Shown here piece after piece: positions 16,303 through 25,360 of a stretch of 54,057 nt of DNA; within the stretch, counting starts at the first letter, position 1; every line of letters begins with the position of its first letter. The DNA comes from VRUE01 sp036525295 (GTDB lineage: Bacteria; Actinomycetota; Thermoleophilia; Solirubrobacterales; 70-9): the NCBI GenBank assembly GCA_036525295.1, contig DATDAQ010000061.1:1-54057 (forward strand). Reading direction: 5' to 3'. The notes under the pieces are model-generated. The model did not search any database. It saw only the letters and a program-made list of their open reading frames with translations, and was not told the DNA's origin. The translations under genes and the position numbers were made by a program.

Positions 16303-16665
16303 TTAGGCAGCAGTAGCGCCAGGTGAGCGCTTCTTGTCAGCCCGGCTCACACGGCTGGCTCCACTGGCCACCACTTCGACCTTCGCCCCGAGAATGTCGG
16401 CGACGGCGGCCACCGTCTTCAACTCTGGATTCACGTCAGCCGTGAAGAACCGGCGGATGCTCGACGGCTCCTTGCCGATGGCCCGGGCCAGCTCAGCCTT
16501 CGACATCCCGGCTTCTTCCCGCAACACATCTAGCTGTCGGACCACGGCGTCGATTTGAGCGAGCTCACGCCGCTGCCGCTCGAACTCCACCCGAAACTCA
16601 GGGTCTTCCTTAAGCCGTCGGGAAAGTCGCCGATCATGGTAAGTCGTGTCAAGCGTCTTGGCCAA
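16303..16665 (-). CDS. HigA-like antitoxin (XRE family HTH)
   Basis: 120-aa helix-turn-helix antitoxin. The Cro/C1 HTH is at about residues 50-95 (LREEAGMSKAELARAIGKEPSSIRRFF, then NPELKTVAAVADILGAKVEV). A basic N-terminal helical region precedes it. The start is TTG 16665 with AAGGA 7 bp upstream; an ATG nearby is in another frame. Upstream gene of the pair with the HigB-like toxin; the complex probably represses its own promoter just above 16665. Confidence 0.82.
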   Translation of the reverse strand: MAKTLDTTYHDRRLSRRLKEDPEFRVEFERQRRELAQIDAVVRQLDVLREEAGMSKAELARAIGKEPSSIRRFFTADVNPELKTVAAVADILGAKVEVVASGASRVSRADKKRSPGATAA

Positions 16666-16745
16666 CGTTCATTCCTTGGATAGAGTCTCGTCGTCGAGCG
16701 TAGCACAGAAGTTACGCACAGCAGAATTCCTAGACCCTGACCCGA

Positions 16746-17018
16746 CTATCGTGAATCGTCTTCCTCGCCGGGCCAGGTACCGGTCACGGAAGCGAAGCTC
16801 GCTCGGGCGCCTCGGTCGACCATCCCTTTGACCAGGCGGAAGATCGCGCCCTCGAGCATCAGGGCTGCCGCCAGCTTCGGATATGAGACTTCGCGATCCT
16901 CAGGCTCGGGCGCCTCGTGGTCGTCGAAGGCGGCCCAGATCCGGTCGAAGCCCTTCTGGGCGGCGAACCCGGCGGCGAGGCCGGCGAGTATCCCGATTGG
17001 GGTGAACAGCACCTTCAC
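16746..17018 (-). CDS. DUF4235 domain membrane protein
   Basis: 90-aa protein with the DUF4235 layout: an N-terminal membrane helix (TPIGILAGLAAGFAAQKGFDRIW), a short acidic loop (DDHEAPEPEDREVSYPK), then a second helix (LAAALMLEGAIFRLVKGMVDRGA). The start is GTG 17018. A sigma-B/F-like promoter lies 12 bp upstream. Function unknown; the family is widespread in Actinobacteria and often sits among stress genes. Confidence 0.82.
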   Translation of the reverse strand: MKVLFTPIGILAGLAAGFAAQKGFDRIWAAFDDHEAPEPEDREVSYPKLAAALMLEGAIFRLVKGMVDRGARASFASVTGTWPGEEDDSR

Positions 17019-17029
17019 GGTGATTGAGC

Positions 17030-17053
17030 TACCCGTGTCAGCCGGAAAAGAAC
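17030..17053 (-). promoter_or_regulatory. Sigma-B/F-like promoter for the DUF4235 gene
   Basis: On the minus strand GTTC (17053-17050), a 15-bp spacer and GGGTA (17034-17030) precede the GTG at 17018. The predicted start of transcription is only a few bases from the start codon, so the transcript may be nearly leaderless. The -35 part lies inside the end of the hydrolase gene. Confidence 0.45.
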
Positions 17054-17904
17054 GCCCGGGCGCGTTCGGCGACCAGCTCGGGGCGCTCGTCGGCGATGAA
17101 GTGGCCGCAGCCGGGGACGAACTCGATCTCCATGTCGTCGACGTGGGCCTCGTAGCCCGCCAGCAGATCGGTGTGGATCGCGGCGTCCTCGGTGCCGAAG
17201 AGCATCCGGGTGGGCACGGTAAGGCGCTTGTCGGCGTAGCGGCCGCGCAGGATCGGCACGATCTCGCGCAGGTTGAAGACCCTGTACATCTGCACCGCCG
17301 CCTTGGCCCGGGACGGTTCGGCGAGGTTGTCGGCGAAGATCGAGAGCGTCCGCTCGTCCCAGAAGCGGGGGTCGGCGCCGCCGGTGCGCAGCGCCATCCG
17401 CACGAACCGCTTGCTGCGGTGAGCGAAGTACCCGATCCAGGGGGCGAGGATGACCTGCTGATAGATCAGGCGCCAGGAGTGCGGCAGCGTCTTGCGCATC
17501 TGGATCCAGGGGGTGGGGATGTTCAGCGCCAGGTAGCGGTCGAAGCGCTCGGGCGCGCGCAGGCAGAGCAGGAAGCCGATCCAGCCGCCCCAGTCGTGGC
17601 CGACCAGCTTCACCCGATCCAGCCCCAGCTCGTCGAGGACGGCGAGCACGTCGGCGGCCAGGTTCTCCTTCTCGTAGCCGCGGCGGGGCGCGTCGGACCA
17701 GCCGAAGCCGCGCAGGTCCATCGCCAGCACCCGGTGGCGGTCGGCCAGCGCCGGCATCAGGTTGCGCCACTCGTACCAGTGTTGTGGCCAGCCGTGCAGC
17801 AGCAACACCGGGTCGTCTCCCGAGCCGGCTTCGGCGACGTGGAAGCGCAGTCCCCGCGTCTCGACCCAGCGGTGCGTGACGCCCTCGATGACTGGGAGAT
17901 CCAT
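17038..17904 (-). CDS. Alpha/beta hydrolase, epoxide hydrolase-like
   Basis: 288-aa hydrolase. The oxyanion motif HGWPQHWYEW (with the HGxP signature of epoxide hydrolases), the nucleophile elbow LVGHDWGGWIGF (Asp nucleophile) and the C-terminal catalytic His in VPGCGHFIADERPE are all present. A cap domain covers about residues 130-200. An acidic residue for the triad is probably in FGTEDAAIHTD. ATG 17904 is a clear start. Likely hydrolyses an epoxide or ester; substrate not determinable. Divergent from the CsbD gene, sharing a short promoter region at 17905-18012. Confidence 0.87.
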   Translation of the reverse strand: MDLPVIEGVTHRWVETRGLRFHVAEAGSGDDPVLLLHGWPQHWYEWRNLMPALADRHRVLAMDLRGFGWSDAPRRGYEKENLAADVLAVLDELGLDRVKLVGHDWGGWIGFLLCLRAPERFDRYLALNIPTPWIQMRKTLPHSWRLIYQQVILAPWIGYFAHRSKRFVRMALRTGGADPRFWDERTLSIFADNLAEPSRAKAAVQMYRVFNLREIVPILRGRYADKRLTVPTRMLFGTEDAAIHTDLLAGYEAHVDDMEIEFVPGCGHFIADERPELVAERARAFFSG

Positions 17905-17946
17905 GGCCGCACACTACATAGCGAGCCCCGATCCACCATCGCCGCG

Positions 17947-17972
17947 GTTTTGCGATCGAAGCGGACCGGGTA
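17947..17972 (+). promoter_or_regulatory. Sigma-B/F-like promoter for the CsbD gene
   Basis: GTTT (17947-17950), a 17-bp spacer and GGGTA (17968-17972) lie about 40 bp upstream of the CsbD ATG. In Bacillus subtilis csbD is a SigB-controlled general stress gene, so the match between promoter type and gene family is meaningful. Confidence 0.5.
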
Positions 17973-18012
17973 CCCGTCGAGTCGGCAAGAGATCCACGAA
18001 AGGAACGATCCA

Positions 18013-18201
18013 ATGAGCATTATCGACAAGCTCACCGGAAGGGCGAAGAAGGCGGCGGGCGACCTCGCCGGCGATAGCTCCCTGCGCAGAGAGGGCAGGC
18101 GCGAGGAGGAGAAGGGCGAAAAGAAGGAGCAGCTCGATCGCGCCCAGGAGAAGGTCGAGCAGCGCTCCGCGGAAGTCTCCGATCTCGAGCGCAAGACCTG
18201 A
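18013..18201 (+). CDS. CsbD-family stress protein (62 aa)
   Basis: Small, highly charged helical protein. MSIIDKLTGRAKKAAGDLAGD followed by SLRREGRREEEKGEKKEQLD matches the CsbD family (IxDKxxGxxKxxxGxxxxDxxLxxEGxxxxxxGxxxx). The ATG at 18013 has AAAGGAA upstream. Function is unknown in any organism, though expression is stress-linked. It is followed after 4 bp by the GTG of the next gene, so the two form an operon from the stress-type promoter. Confidence 0.9.
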   Translation: MSIIDKLTGRAKKAAGDLAGDSSLRREGRREEEKGEKKEQLDRAQEKVEQRSAEVSDLERKT

Positions 18202-18205
18202 GGCC

Positions 18206-18709
18206 GTGGGACAGGATCGCTACCTGTCCATCTACCTCAACGACCACCTCGCCGGCGCCGCCGCGGGCGTCGAGCTGGCTCGGCGGATGGTGGCGGGCAA
18301 CCGCGGGAGCCCGGAGCTGCGCGAGCCGCTGGAGCGGGTCTGCGCTGAGATAGAGGCCGACCGGGAGACGCTCGAACGTGTGATGGAGAGCCTGACTGTC
18401 CGTCGCAGCACGGTGAAGCCAGCGGCTGGCTGGCTGCTGGAGAAGCTTGGGCGCCTCAAGCTCAACGGCCAGCTGCGCGGTTATTCCCCTCTCAGCCGAG
18501 TGGTCGAGCTGGAGGGGTTGTGCCTGGGGATCTCCGGCAAGATCGAGCTGTGGCGAGCGCTCGAGCAGGCGCTGGGAGCCGAGTGGAGCGGGTTCGACTT
18601 CCGCCAGCTCGGCGAACGAGCTGAGCGTCAGCGCGCGACGGTGGAGGAGCTGCACGGGGCGGCGGTCATCCCGACCTTCTCCGCCGGGCCCTACAGCTCG
18701 CGCTCGTAG
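18206..18709 (+). CDS. Helical-bundle protein of unknown function (ferritin-like?)
   Basis: 167-aa all-helical protein opening DRYLSIYLNDHLAGAAAGVELARRM, a pattern I associate with an orphan actinobacterial family predicted to form a four-helix bundle. Further helices are REPLERVCAEIEADRETLERVM, KPAAGWLLEKLGRLKL and LCLGISGKIELWRALEQAL. Conserved His/Glu spacing could suit a ferritin-like site but no metal motif is complete. GTG start, 4 bp after the CsbD gene, so probably part of the same stress operon. It overlaps the convergent acetyltransferase gene by 19 bp. Confidence 0.7.
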   Translation: MGQDRYLSIYLNDHLAGAAAGVELARRMVAGNRGSPELREPLERVCAEIEADRETLERVMESLTVRRSTVKPAAGWLLEKLGRLKLNGQLRGYSPLSRVVELEGLCLGISGKIELWRALEQALGAEWSGFDFRQLGERAERQRATVEELHGAAVIPTFSAGPYSSRS

Positions 18710-19161
18710 TAGAGCATCGAGGGGCCGTCCTCGCGCCCTTCGCGGTTGGTGAAGCCAACGCTCTCGTACAGGGCGCGGGCGGCGGTGTCGGTCTCTCCTG
18801 TATTGAGGTCCATGCGGGTTGCGCCCGCGGCCCGGGCGGTCTCCATCGCGCCCTCCAGAAGCGTTCGTCCGATCCCGCCGCCGCGGAGGCCGGGAACGAC
18901 GTAGAGCTCCTCCAGGTAGGCGTTGAGCTCGCGGCTCCAGAGCGAGGGGAAGTAACGCATCTGGGCGATCCCGTCGGGCCGGTCCCCGATCAGCAGGAAG
19001 ACCGCCTCCTCCTCCTCGATGAAATCCGCCACGCGCTCGGTGAGGACTGCCACCCCGGGGGTCTCTTCGTCGAACTCGGTGTTGAAATCGTGCAGGAGGC
19101 GCGCCACGTCGTGGGCGTCAGCGGCCCCGGCGCGGCGGACGGTCGGGCCCTGCTCAGGCAG
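18691..19161 (-). CDS. GNAT family N-acetyltransferase
   Basis: About 155-aa acetyl-CoA-dependent N-acetyltransferase. The N-terminal strand TVRRAGAADAHDVARLLHDF, the core ELYVVPGLRGGGIGRTLLEGA (acetyl-CoA pyrophosphate loop, RGGGIG) and the C-terminal LNTGETDTAARALYESVGF are typical. The start is a problem: the conserved N-terminus begins just after the upstream SDR stop, and the only nearby start-like codon in frame is CTG 19161; the next ATG/GTG/TTG upstream is at 19440, deep in the SDR gene. Overlap with the SDR stop suggests translational coupling. Substrate unknown. Confidence 0.75.
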   Translation of the reverse strand: MPEQGPTVRRAGAADAHDVARLLHDFNTEFDEETPGVAVLTERVADFIEEEEAVFLLIGDRPDGIAQMRYFPSLWSRELNAYLEELYVVPGLRGGGIGRTLLEGAMETARAAGATRMDLNTGETDTAARALYESVGFTNREGREDGPSMLYYEREL

Positions 19162-20170
19162 CGGCCAGGCTTCTCGCGCAGTCGACGAACATCTCCTCGG
19201 CGGGCCGCTGGGTCCAGCCGAGGCGCGATTCGGCCTTCTCGCTGGAGTACTCGTACCGCGTGCCCAGCTGGTTGACGATCGAGCGGATGCCGGGGTCGAA
19301 CCTGCCCGCCGCCCGCACGAGCAGGTCGGGGAGTTTCCGCTTCGGCACCTTGGCCGCGTCCTCCCCGAGCCGGTCGCGCAGTACCGCGGCGACTTCGGAC
19401 ATCCAGAAGAACGGCCCGGCGGCGATGAAGCGCTCGCCACCGGCCTCGGGTGCGGTCATCGCCCGCAGGTGCAGGTCGGCGACGTCGCGCACGTCGACGA
19501 AGCTGAAGCCGATCCGCGGTATGCCGGGCATCCCCTTTAGCAACCGCTCGATCGCCTGCAGCGAGAAGGAGTGGTCGTCGCTCAGCGCCGGGCCGAGGAT
19601 CGCGCCCGGGTTGACGACGGCGAGCCGGTCGGTGGCGCCCGCCTCGTCCATGAAGTCCCACGCCGCCCGCTCGGCGATCGTCTTCGACCGCACGTAGGGC
19701 GAGAGGCCCGGTTTGTCGGGGTCGGTCCAGTCCCCCTCGGTCAGCGGTCTGCCCCCGGGCCTGGCACCGCCTGCGACCGCGGCCACGGAGGAGGTGACGA
19801 CGACCCGCTCGACCCCCGCGTCCATCGACGCGCGCAGCACCCGCAGCGTGCCCTCGCGGGCGGGGACGATCAGCTCGTCGGGGTCCTTCGGCTGCACCGG
19901 CGGGAACGGCGAGGCGACGTGCAGCACGCTGTCGCAGCCCTCGACCGCCTGCGCCCAGCCGTCGTCGCCGGTGAGGTCCGCCGCGAAGACCGAGAGTTGC
20001 TCGCCGGCGTCGACCTGGGTCGCGACCGCGGCACGGACGTCGGACTCGCGGGCGAGGTCGCGCACGGTGGTTCGCACCCGGTGCCCGCGTCGCAGCAGCT
20101 CGATCGCGCACCAACTGCCGAGGAAGCCCGAGCCTCCGGTAACCAAAACCGTTTGCGGCTGCTCCGTCAC
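19154..20170 (-). CDS. NAD(P)-dependent oxidoreductase, extended SDR (dihydroflavonol reductase-like)
   Basis: 338-aa extended short-chain dehydrogenase. The coenzyme motif TGGSGFLG (about residues 11-18), the active-site Ser in VVTSSVAAV and the YxxxK motif YVRSK are visible. The DLTGDDGWAQAVEGCDSVLHVASPF region is typical of the dihydroflavonol-4-reductase/epimerase group. It probably reduces a ketone or aldehyde using NADPH; the substrate is not clear. ATG 20170. The following GNAT gene starts at or within its stop codon. Confidence 0.88.
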   Translation of the reverse strand: MTEQPQTVLVTGGSGFLGSWCAIELLRRGHRVRTTVRDLARESDVRAAVATQVDAGEQLSVFAADLTGDDGWAQAVEGCDSVLHVASPFPPVQPKDPDELIVPAREGTLRVLRASMDAGVERVVVTSSVAAVAGGARPGGRPLTEGDWTDPDKPGLSPYVRSKTIAERAAWDFMDEAGATDRLAVVNPGAILGPALSDDHSFSLQAIERLLKGMPGIPRIGFSFVDVRDVADLHLRAMTAPEAGGERFIAAGPFFWMSEVAAVLRDRLGEDAAKVPKRKLPDLLVRAAGRFDPGIRSIVNQLGTRYEYSSEKAESRLGWTQRPAEEMFVDCARSLAAA

Positions 20171-20275
20171 GGATGGGAGCGTAACCGCCTGTGACCGGAA
20201 GGGCAGGGGAAGAGCGAGCTATCGTCACCGGGCATCGAAGAGCGCGACGGGAGATCGGCCGTCCCGGGATGGGCT

Positions 20276-20929
20276 TTGGTCCTTGCCGCCCTCATCGCGC
20301 TCGTCGCCGGCTCGCACCCCGCCCCGGCGGCCCGACCCCACCCAGGCCACGCGTTTCATGGGCGCGTGGAGGCGATCGACGCCGAGACCCGAGCGCGGAT
20401 GACGGGCGTCTCCTGGCACAGTGGCTGCCCGGTCGGGTTCGGGGACCTGCGCCTGCTCACGGTGAGGCACTGGGGCTTCGACGGCAGGCCCCACCGCGGC
20501 CGCCTGGTCGTAAACCGCGACGCCGCCACGGCGATGCTGGGCACGATGCGCAGGCTCTACCGGCTGCGCTTCCCGATCCGCCGGATGCGACTCGTCGACG
20601 CCTACGACGCCGACGATCGCCGCAGCATGGTCGCCGACAACACCTCGGCGTTCAACTGCCGCTTCGTCGCCGGCAGCCCCGGGGTCTGGTCCGAACACGC
20701 CTATGGCCGGGCGATCGACGTCAACCCGATCGAGAACCCCTACGTCACCGCTTCCGGCTACGTCTCGCCTCCCGCCGGCGCCCCCTACGCCAACCGCTCG
20801 CGCCACCGCAAGGGGATGATCCACCGCCACGGCCCGGTGGTGAAGGCGTTCGCCTCGGCCGGCTGGAAGTGGGCGGGCAACTGGTCCTGGCCCAAGGACT
20901 ACCAGCACTTCTCGGCGACCGGCAGCTGA
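20276..20929 (+). CDS. Secreted M15-family D-alanyl-D-alanine peptidase
   Basis: 217-aa exported zinc peptidase acting on peptidoglycan. A short hydrophobic signal LAALIALVAGSHPAPAA is followed by the M15 domain. Zinc ligands are visible: His and Asp in WSEHAYGRAIDVNP and the distal His in DYQHFS; NTSAFNCRF is another family segment. It belongs to the M15C/VanY-related branch. The frame has a stop at 20192; the only usable start codon is TTG 20276, which leaves a signal peptide with almost no basic N-region, so an unrecognised upstream start is possible. Confidence 0.82.
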   Translation: MVLAALIALVAGSHPAPAARPHPGHAFHGRVEAIDAETRARMTGVSWHSGCPVGFGDLRLLTVRHWGFDGRPHRGRLVVNRDAATAMLGTMRRLYRLRFPIRRMRLVDAYDADDRRSMVADNTSAFNCRFVAGSPGVWSEHAYGRAIDVNPIENPYVTASGYVSPPAGAPYANRSRHRKGMIHRHGPVVKAFASAGWKWAGNWSWPKDYQHFSATGS

Positions 20930-20957
20930 TCGCGACCACCATCTAGGGTTCGGTGCC

Positions 20958-21722
20958 GTGGCACGTCCGCGCGTCGACTACGAGCGGCACGGGTTGACCT
21001 ATGCGCGCAACCGCAGGGCGGACCCGCGAATCGAGGCGCGGATTCACGCCGCCCTCGGAGACGCGCGCACGGTGCTCAACGTCGGTGCCGGAAGCGGTTC
21101 CTATGAGCCCGCGGACCGCGAGGTGCTGGCAGTCGAGCCGAGCCCGGCGATGCGCGCTCAGCGCCCGCCGGGCGCGGCGCCGGCGATCGACGCCCGTGCC
21201 GAGGCACTGCCTTTCGACGACGACGCCTTCGACGCCGCGATGGCATGCGTGACCATCCACCACTGGGAGCCGCCCGAGGCCGGCCTCGCCGAGTTGCGCC
21301 GGGTCGCCCGCGGCCCGGTCGTCGTCTTCACCTTCGATCTCGATTGCCTGCCCGCCTGGCAGCTCGAGTACCTCGCCGAGGGCATCGAGCTGGAGCACCC
21401 TCGCTTCCCCGCGATCGCCGAGGTCGAGTGGGCCCTCGGCGGCCGGACCCGAGTCGAGCGCATCCCCACCCCCGCCGACTGCGCCGATGGCTTCTTCGAG
21501 GCTTTCTGGTCTCGCCCCGAGGCCCTCCTCGACCCCGCCATCCGCGCTTCGCAGTCGATGTGGGCCCTCCTCGACCCGGGCGTCGAGGATCGCATCGTCG
21601 CGCGCCTCGCCGAGGCCCTCGGGTCCGGCGCCTGGGACGCCGAGCACGGCCACCTGCGCGGACAGGAGAGCTTCGACGGATCGCTGCGGCTGGTGATCTC
21701 GGAGGCGTTTTACGAGTCTTAA
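20958..21722 (+). CDS. SAM-dependent class I methyltransferase
   Basis: 254-aa methyltransferase of the UbiE/Methyltransf_11 type. Motif I is VLNVGAGSGSYEP (about residues 34-46), the acidic ribose-binding residue is in VLAVEPSPAM, and motif II/III are ARAEALPFDDDAFDAAMACVTIHHW and ELRRVARGPVVVFTFD. The C-terminal half (FWSRPEALLDPAIRASQSMWALLD) is the usual lid. GTG start. Substrate cannot be inferred; the neighbours are unrelated. Confidence 0.87.
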   Translation: MARPRVDYERHGLTYARNRRADPRIEARIHAALGDARTVLNVGAGSGSYEPADREVLAVEPSPAMRAQRPPGAAPAIDARAEALPFDDDAFDAAMACVTIHHWEPPEAGLAELRRVARGPVVVFTFDLDCLPAWQLEYLAEGIELEHPRFPAIAEVEWALGGRTRVERIPTPADCADGFFEAFWSRPEALLDPAIRASQSMWALLDPGVEDRIVARLAEALGSGAWDAEHGHLRGQESFDGSLRLVISEAFYES

Positions 21723-21771
21723 GGCCCTCCGGCCACCTCGTCGCCACCGCAAATAGTCGAAGATCTCGAGT

Positions 21772-22731
21772 CTGAGCACCGGGGCATTCGAGAGGACGGG
21801 CGCGTGGCGCTACTGGCCGATCTGGGCGGCGGCGATTCCGCTCGCCCTCTGGGCGATCGTCCGCGCCTTCGGGTTGGAGGGCGGAGACCGCCTGACCTCG
21901 CTGATGTGGTTCACGCCCTACGCTGCGGTCGCCGCGCTGCTGGTCGCGGGTGTCGCCGTCGCGTGGCGCAACTGGGCCGCGGCCGCGGTGGCCGCTATCG
22001 CGACGATCTACCTCGCGGCGACGGTCCTGCCGAGGGCGATCGGCAGCGAAGTCGCGCGGGCGGAGGGCCGCGAGACGCTCACGGTGCTCTCGGCCAACGT
22101 CTACCTCGGTGACGCCGACCCGAGCGCCCTGGTCGCACTGGTCGACCGCTACCGCCCCGACCTGCTCAGCGTCCAGGAGCTGACCCCCTCGTTCGCCCGC
22201 CGCTTGCGCCGGGCCGGCATCGCCCGCCGGCTCCCGCACTCGGTGTTGATGACGCAACCGAGAGGTCGCGGCGGCGGCCTCTACGCACGCCACCCGCTGA
22301 CCCCGCTCTTGCACCAGCCGCAGTTCCCGGCTCGCATGCCACGCGCCTCGATGGTCCTCCCGGACGGCAGGCGGCTGCGCCTGGTGGCGGTGCATCCGTT
22401 TCCCCCCAACATGGGTGTCGAGCGCTGGCGCGAAGCGCTCGAGAGCCTGCCGTCACCCGGCTCCGGGCCTCCGTGGCTGCTGATCGGAGACTTCAACGCC
22501 ACCTTCGACCAGACCGAGTTCCGCGACCTCGTCAACCGCGGCTACCGCGACGCGGGCGCGGCGACCGGCAAGGGCTTGCAGCCCACCTGGCCGAGCGAGG
22601 TGTTCCCCTGGGGACTGATGACGATCGACCACGTCCTCGCGGACCGCCGCCTCGGGGTCGCCGAGTACGGGGTCGACGGCCTTCCTGGCAGCGACCACCG
22701 GGCGATCCACGCTCGGCTGGTATTGCCCTAG
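21772..22731 (+). CDS. Membrane-anchored endonuclease/exonuclease/phosphatase (EEP) family protein
   Basis: About 319-aa protein. Three N-terminal membrane helices (YWPIWAAAIPLALWAIVRAFGL, YAAVAALLVAGVAVAW, AAAVAAIATIYLAATVLP) precede an EEP hydrolase domain: LTVLSANVYLGDADPSAL, DLLSVQELTPSF (catalytic Glu), LIGDFNATFDQTEF (Asp/Asn) and the terminal SDHRAIHARL (catalytic Asp-His). Likely a phosphodiesterase facing outward. The only standard start in frame is TTG 21874, which would cut off helix 1; CTG 21772 is the first start-like codon after the in-frame stop at 21754. The coding signal clearly begins before 21874. Confidence 0.83.
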   Translation: MSTGAFERTGAWRYWPIWAAAIPLALWAIVRAFGLEGGDRLTSLMWFTPYAAVAALLVAGVAVAWRNWAAAAVAAIATIYLAATVLPRAIGSEVARAEGRETLTVLSANVYLGDADPSALVALVDRYRPDLLSVQELTPSFARRLRRAGIARRLPHSVLMTQPRGRGGGLYARHPLTPLLHQPQFPARMPRASMVLPDGRRLRLVAVHPFPPNMGVERWREALESLPSPGSGPPWLLIGDFNATFDQTEFRDLVNRGYRDAGAATGKGLQPTWPSEVFPWGLMTIDHVLADRRLGVAEYGVDGLPGSDHRAIHARLVLP

Positions 22732-22793
22732 CGCTGAGCCGGTCCACACGAACCCGGCCATATCCCGCCAGTCGCACGAATAGCGTTGCGGGC

Positions 22794-23534
22794 ATGCCCG
22801 ACGTGGTCGTCCTGATGCTCGCTGCAAGCGGCACGGCTCTCGCCACTGGGCTCGGGGCGATCCCGGTCTTCTTCCTCGGTGCCCGAGCGGCGCAGCTGAC
22901 GCCGCTCCTGCTCGGCTTTGCGGCGGGAGTCATGGGAGTGGCCTCGGTCGCAGGCCTGCTGATCCCCGCTGCCGACGAAGGCTCGGCCCCGGCTGTCGTC
23001 GTCGGGCTCGTCATGGGCGCGGCGCTGGTGGTCCTTGCCCGCCGGCGGCTGAACCCTCAGACGACCTTCATGGGACGCGAGGGGCCGGGCGCGCGCACCT
23101 CGGCCCTGGTCTTCCTCGTCCTCTTCGTCCACAGCCTCCCCGAGGGCTTCGCCGTGGGCACGGCTTTCGCCTCCGACCGGGCGGGGCTCAGCCTGTTCGT
23201 GATTCTCGCGATCGCGATCCAGAACATCCCCGAGGGAACCAGTGTCGCGATCCCGATGGCGGCGGCCGGCTTCAGCCGCGGCCGCCAGTTCTGGGCGGCG
23301 GTGGGGACCAGCGCTCCGCAGCCGGTCGGGGCACTGGTCGCGTATCTACTGGTCGAGGAGGTCGAATCCCTGCTGCCTTTCTCGTTCGCCTTCGCGGCCG
23401 GAGCGATGCTGGCCCTGATCGCGGTCGAGTTGCTGCCGAAGGCCTACTCCGGTCCCGGCAGGCTGGGCCCGAGCGGCGGCATCGTGTTCGGAGCCGCCGT
23501 AATGCTCTCGCTCAGCTTCGCCCTTGGCGTGTGA
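22794..23534 (+). CDS. ZIP family metal transporter
   Basis: 247-aa inner-membrane divalent-metal transporter. Eight hydrophobic helices; helix 4 carries HSLPEGFAVGTAF and helix 5 carries IQNIPEGTSVAIPMAAAG, the paired HSxPEG/HNxPEG-like metal site of ZIP proteins (here the second His is Gln, QNIPEG). A variable loop lies between helices 3 and 4. ATG 22794. Likely takes up or releases Zn, Fe or Mn; no metal regulator is adjacent. Confidence 0.88.
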   Translation: MPDVVVLMLAASGTALATGLGAIPVFFLGARAAQLTPLLLGFAAGVMGVASVAGLLIPAADEGSAPAVVVGLVMGAALVVLARRRLNPQTTFMGREGPGARTSALVFLVLFVHSLPEGFAVGTAFASDRAGLSLFVILAIAIQNIPEGTSVAIPMAAAGFSRGRQFWAAVGTSAPQPVGALVAYLLVEEVESLLPFSFAFAAGAMLALIAVELLPKAYSGPGRLGPSGGIVFGAAVMLSLSFALGV

Positions 23535-23565
23535 GTGGGCTTGGTCCCCTGTTCCGGCTGTCCGC

Positions 23566-24341
23566 CTAGCTCGACAGGTCGCGCCGCTCGAACAACAGCG
23601 CGCCGCCGGCGGCAAGCCCAATCGCGACGGCGACGATGCCGCAGAAGGCGAACGGGTCGATGCCGTCCTCGATCGCGGTGCCGTAGTAGCGGAAGACCGA
23701 GGCGTAGCGGACCCAGTCGAGGCCGGTGTCGAGCCTGCCGATCAGGTCGATCACGTACATCGCCACCAGCACCCCCGCGACCGAGCCGGTGACGACGCTG
23801 GTCCGCAACGACCAGCCGGTGACGACGATGCCGAGGCCGGCGAATACGAGCGCCAGCGGCCAGACGTTGGCGAAGCCGGCGAGGGCGGGACCGACGGAGA
23901 GGCCCGCGCCCGAGAGCCAGCTGCCGAGCAGGGTCAGCAGCAGCGAGACGGCGAGGACCGCGGCCAGCTCGATCGCGGTCGCGGCGAAGCCCGAGGCGAC
24001 CAGGCGGCGGCGGGAGACGGGAGCCGAGAGCAGCACGTCGAGCCGCCCGGTTTCGGACGCTCCGGAGAGGCCGCTGGCGACCGAGCGAACGGCCAGGTAG
24101 CCGAGCGCGAGCGGAATGATCAGGCTCAGCATCTCGGCCTCCAGGTACTGCTCGACCGTCGCCAGCTCGCCGATGCTGAACGCTTCCTTCAGCTCGGTCG
24201 GGTAGTCGCGGATCGCCTTGCCGAGCGCGTCCTCGACCGAGGGGAAGATCGCGACGATGAAGGCCGACATCAAACCGATCGGCAGCCCCCAGGCGAGCAG
24301 CGAGCGGCGCCGGTCGCGAAGCTGAACGCCGATCAGAGAGG

Positions 24342-24345
<4 letters not shown>
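23566..24345 (-). CDS. ABC-2 type transporter permease
   Basis: 259-aa membrane permease of an ABC exporter. Helices include SLLAWGLPIGLMSAFIVAIF, LSLIIPLALGYLAVRSVASG, TAIELAAVLAVSLLLTLLGSW, VVTGSVAGVLVAMYVIDLIG and FAFCGIVAVAIGLAAGGALLF. The conserved SGASETGRLDVLLSAPVSRRRLVASGF coupling region is found in the ABC-2/ABC-transporter-permease-like exporters (named polyketide antibiotic exporters in some annotations). It starts 4 bp inside the ATPase gene's end, so the pair is translationally coupled. Confidence 0.87.
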
Positions 24346-25229
<884 letters not shown>

Positions 25230-25360
25230 GAGCAAACAAACTATGCGCGATGTAGCGCAGGGGCCAGGATGGGGTCACCTTCCAGATTGGACAAGAGCAG
25301 CGGAAATCGGCTCCGCTCGAATGTCTTTGGCGTGGGGGGTGCGCTGCGCCGCGGCCCGAA

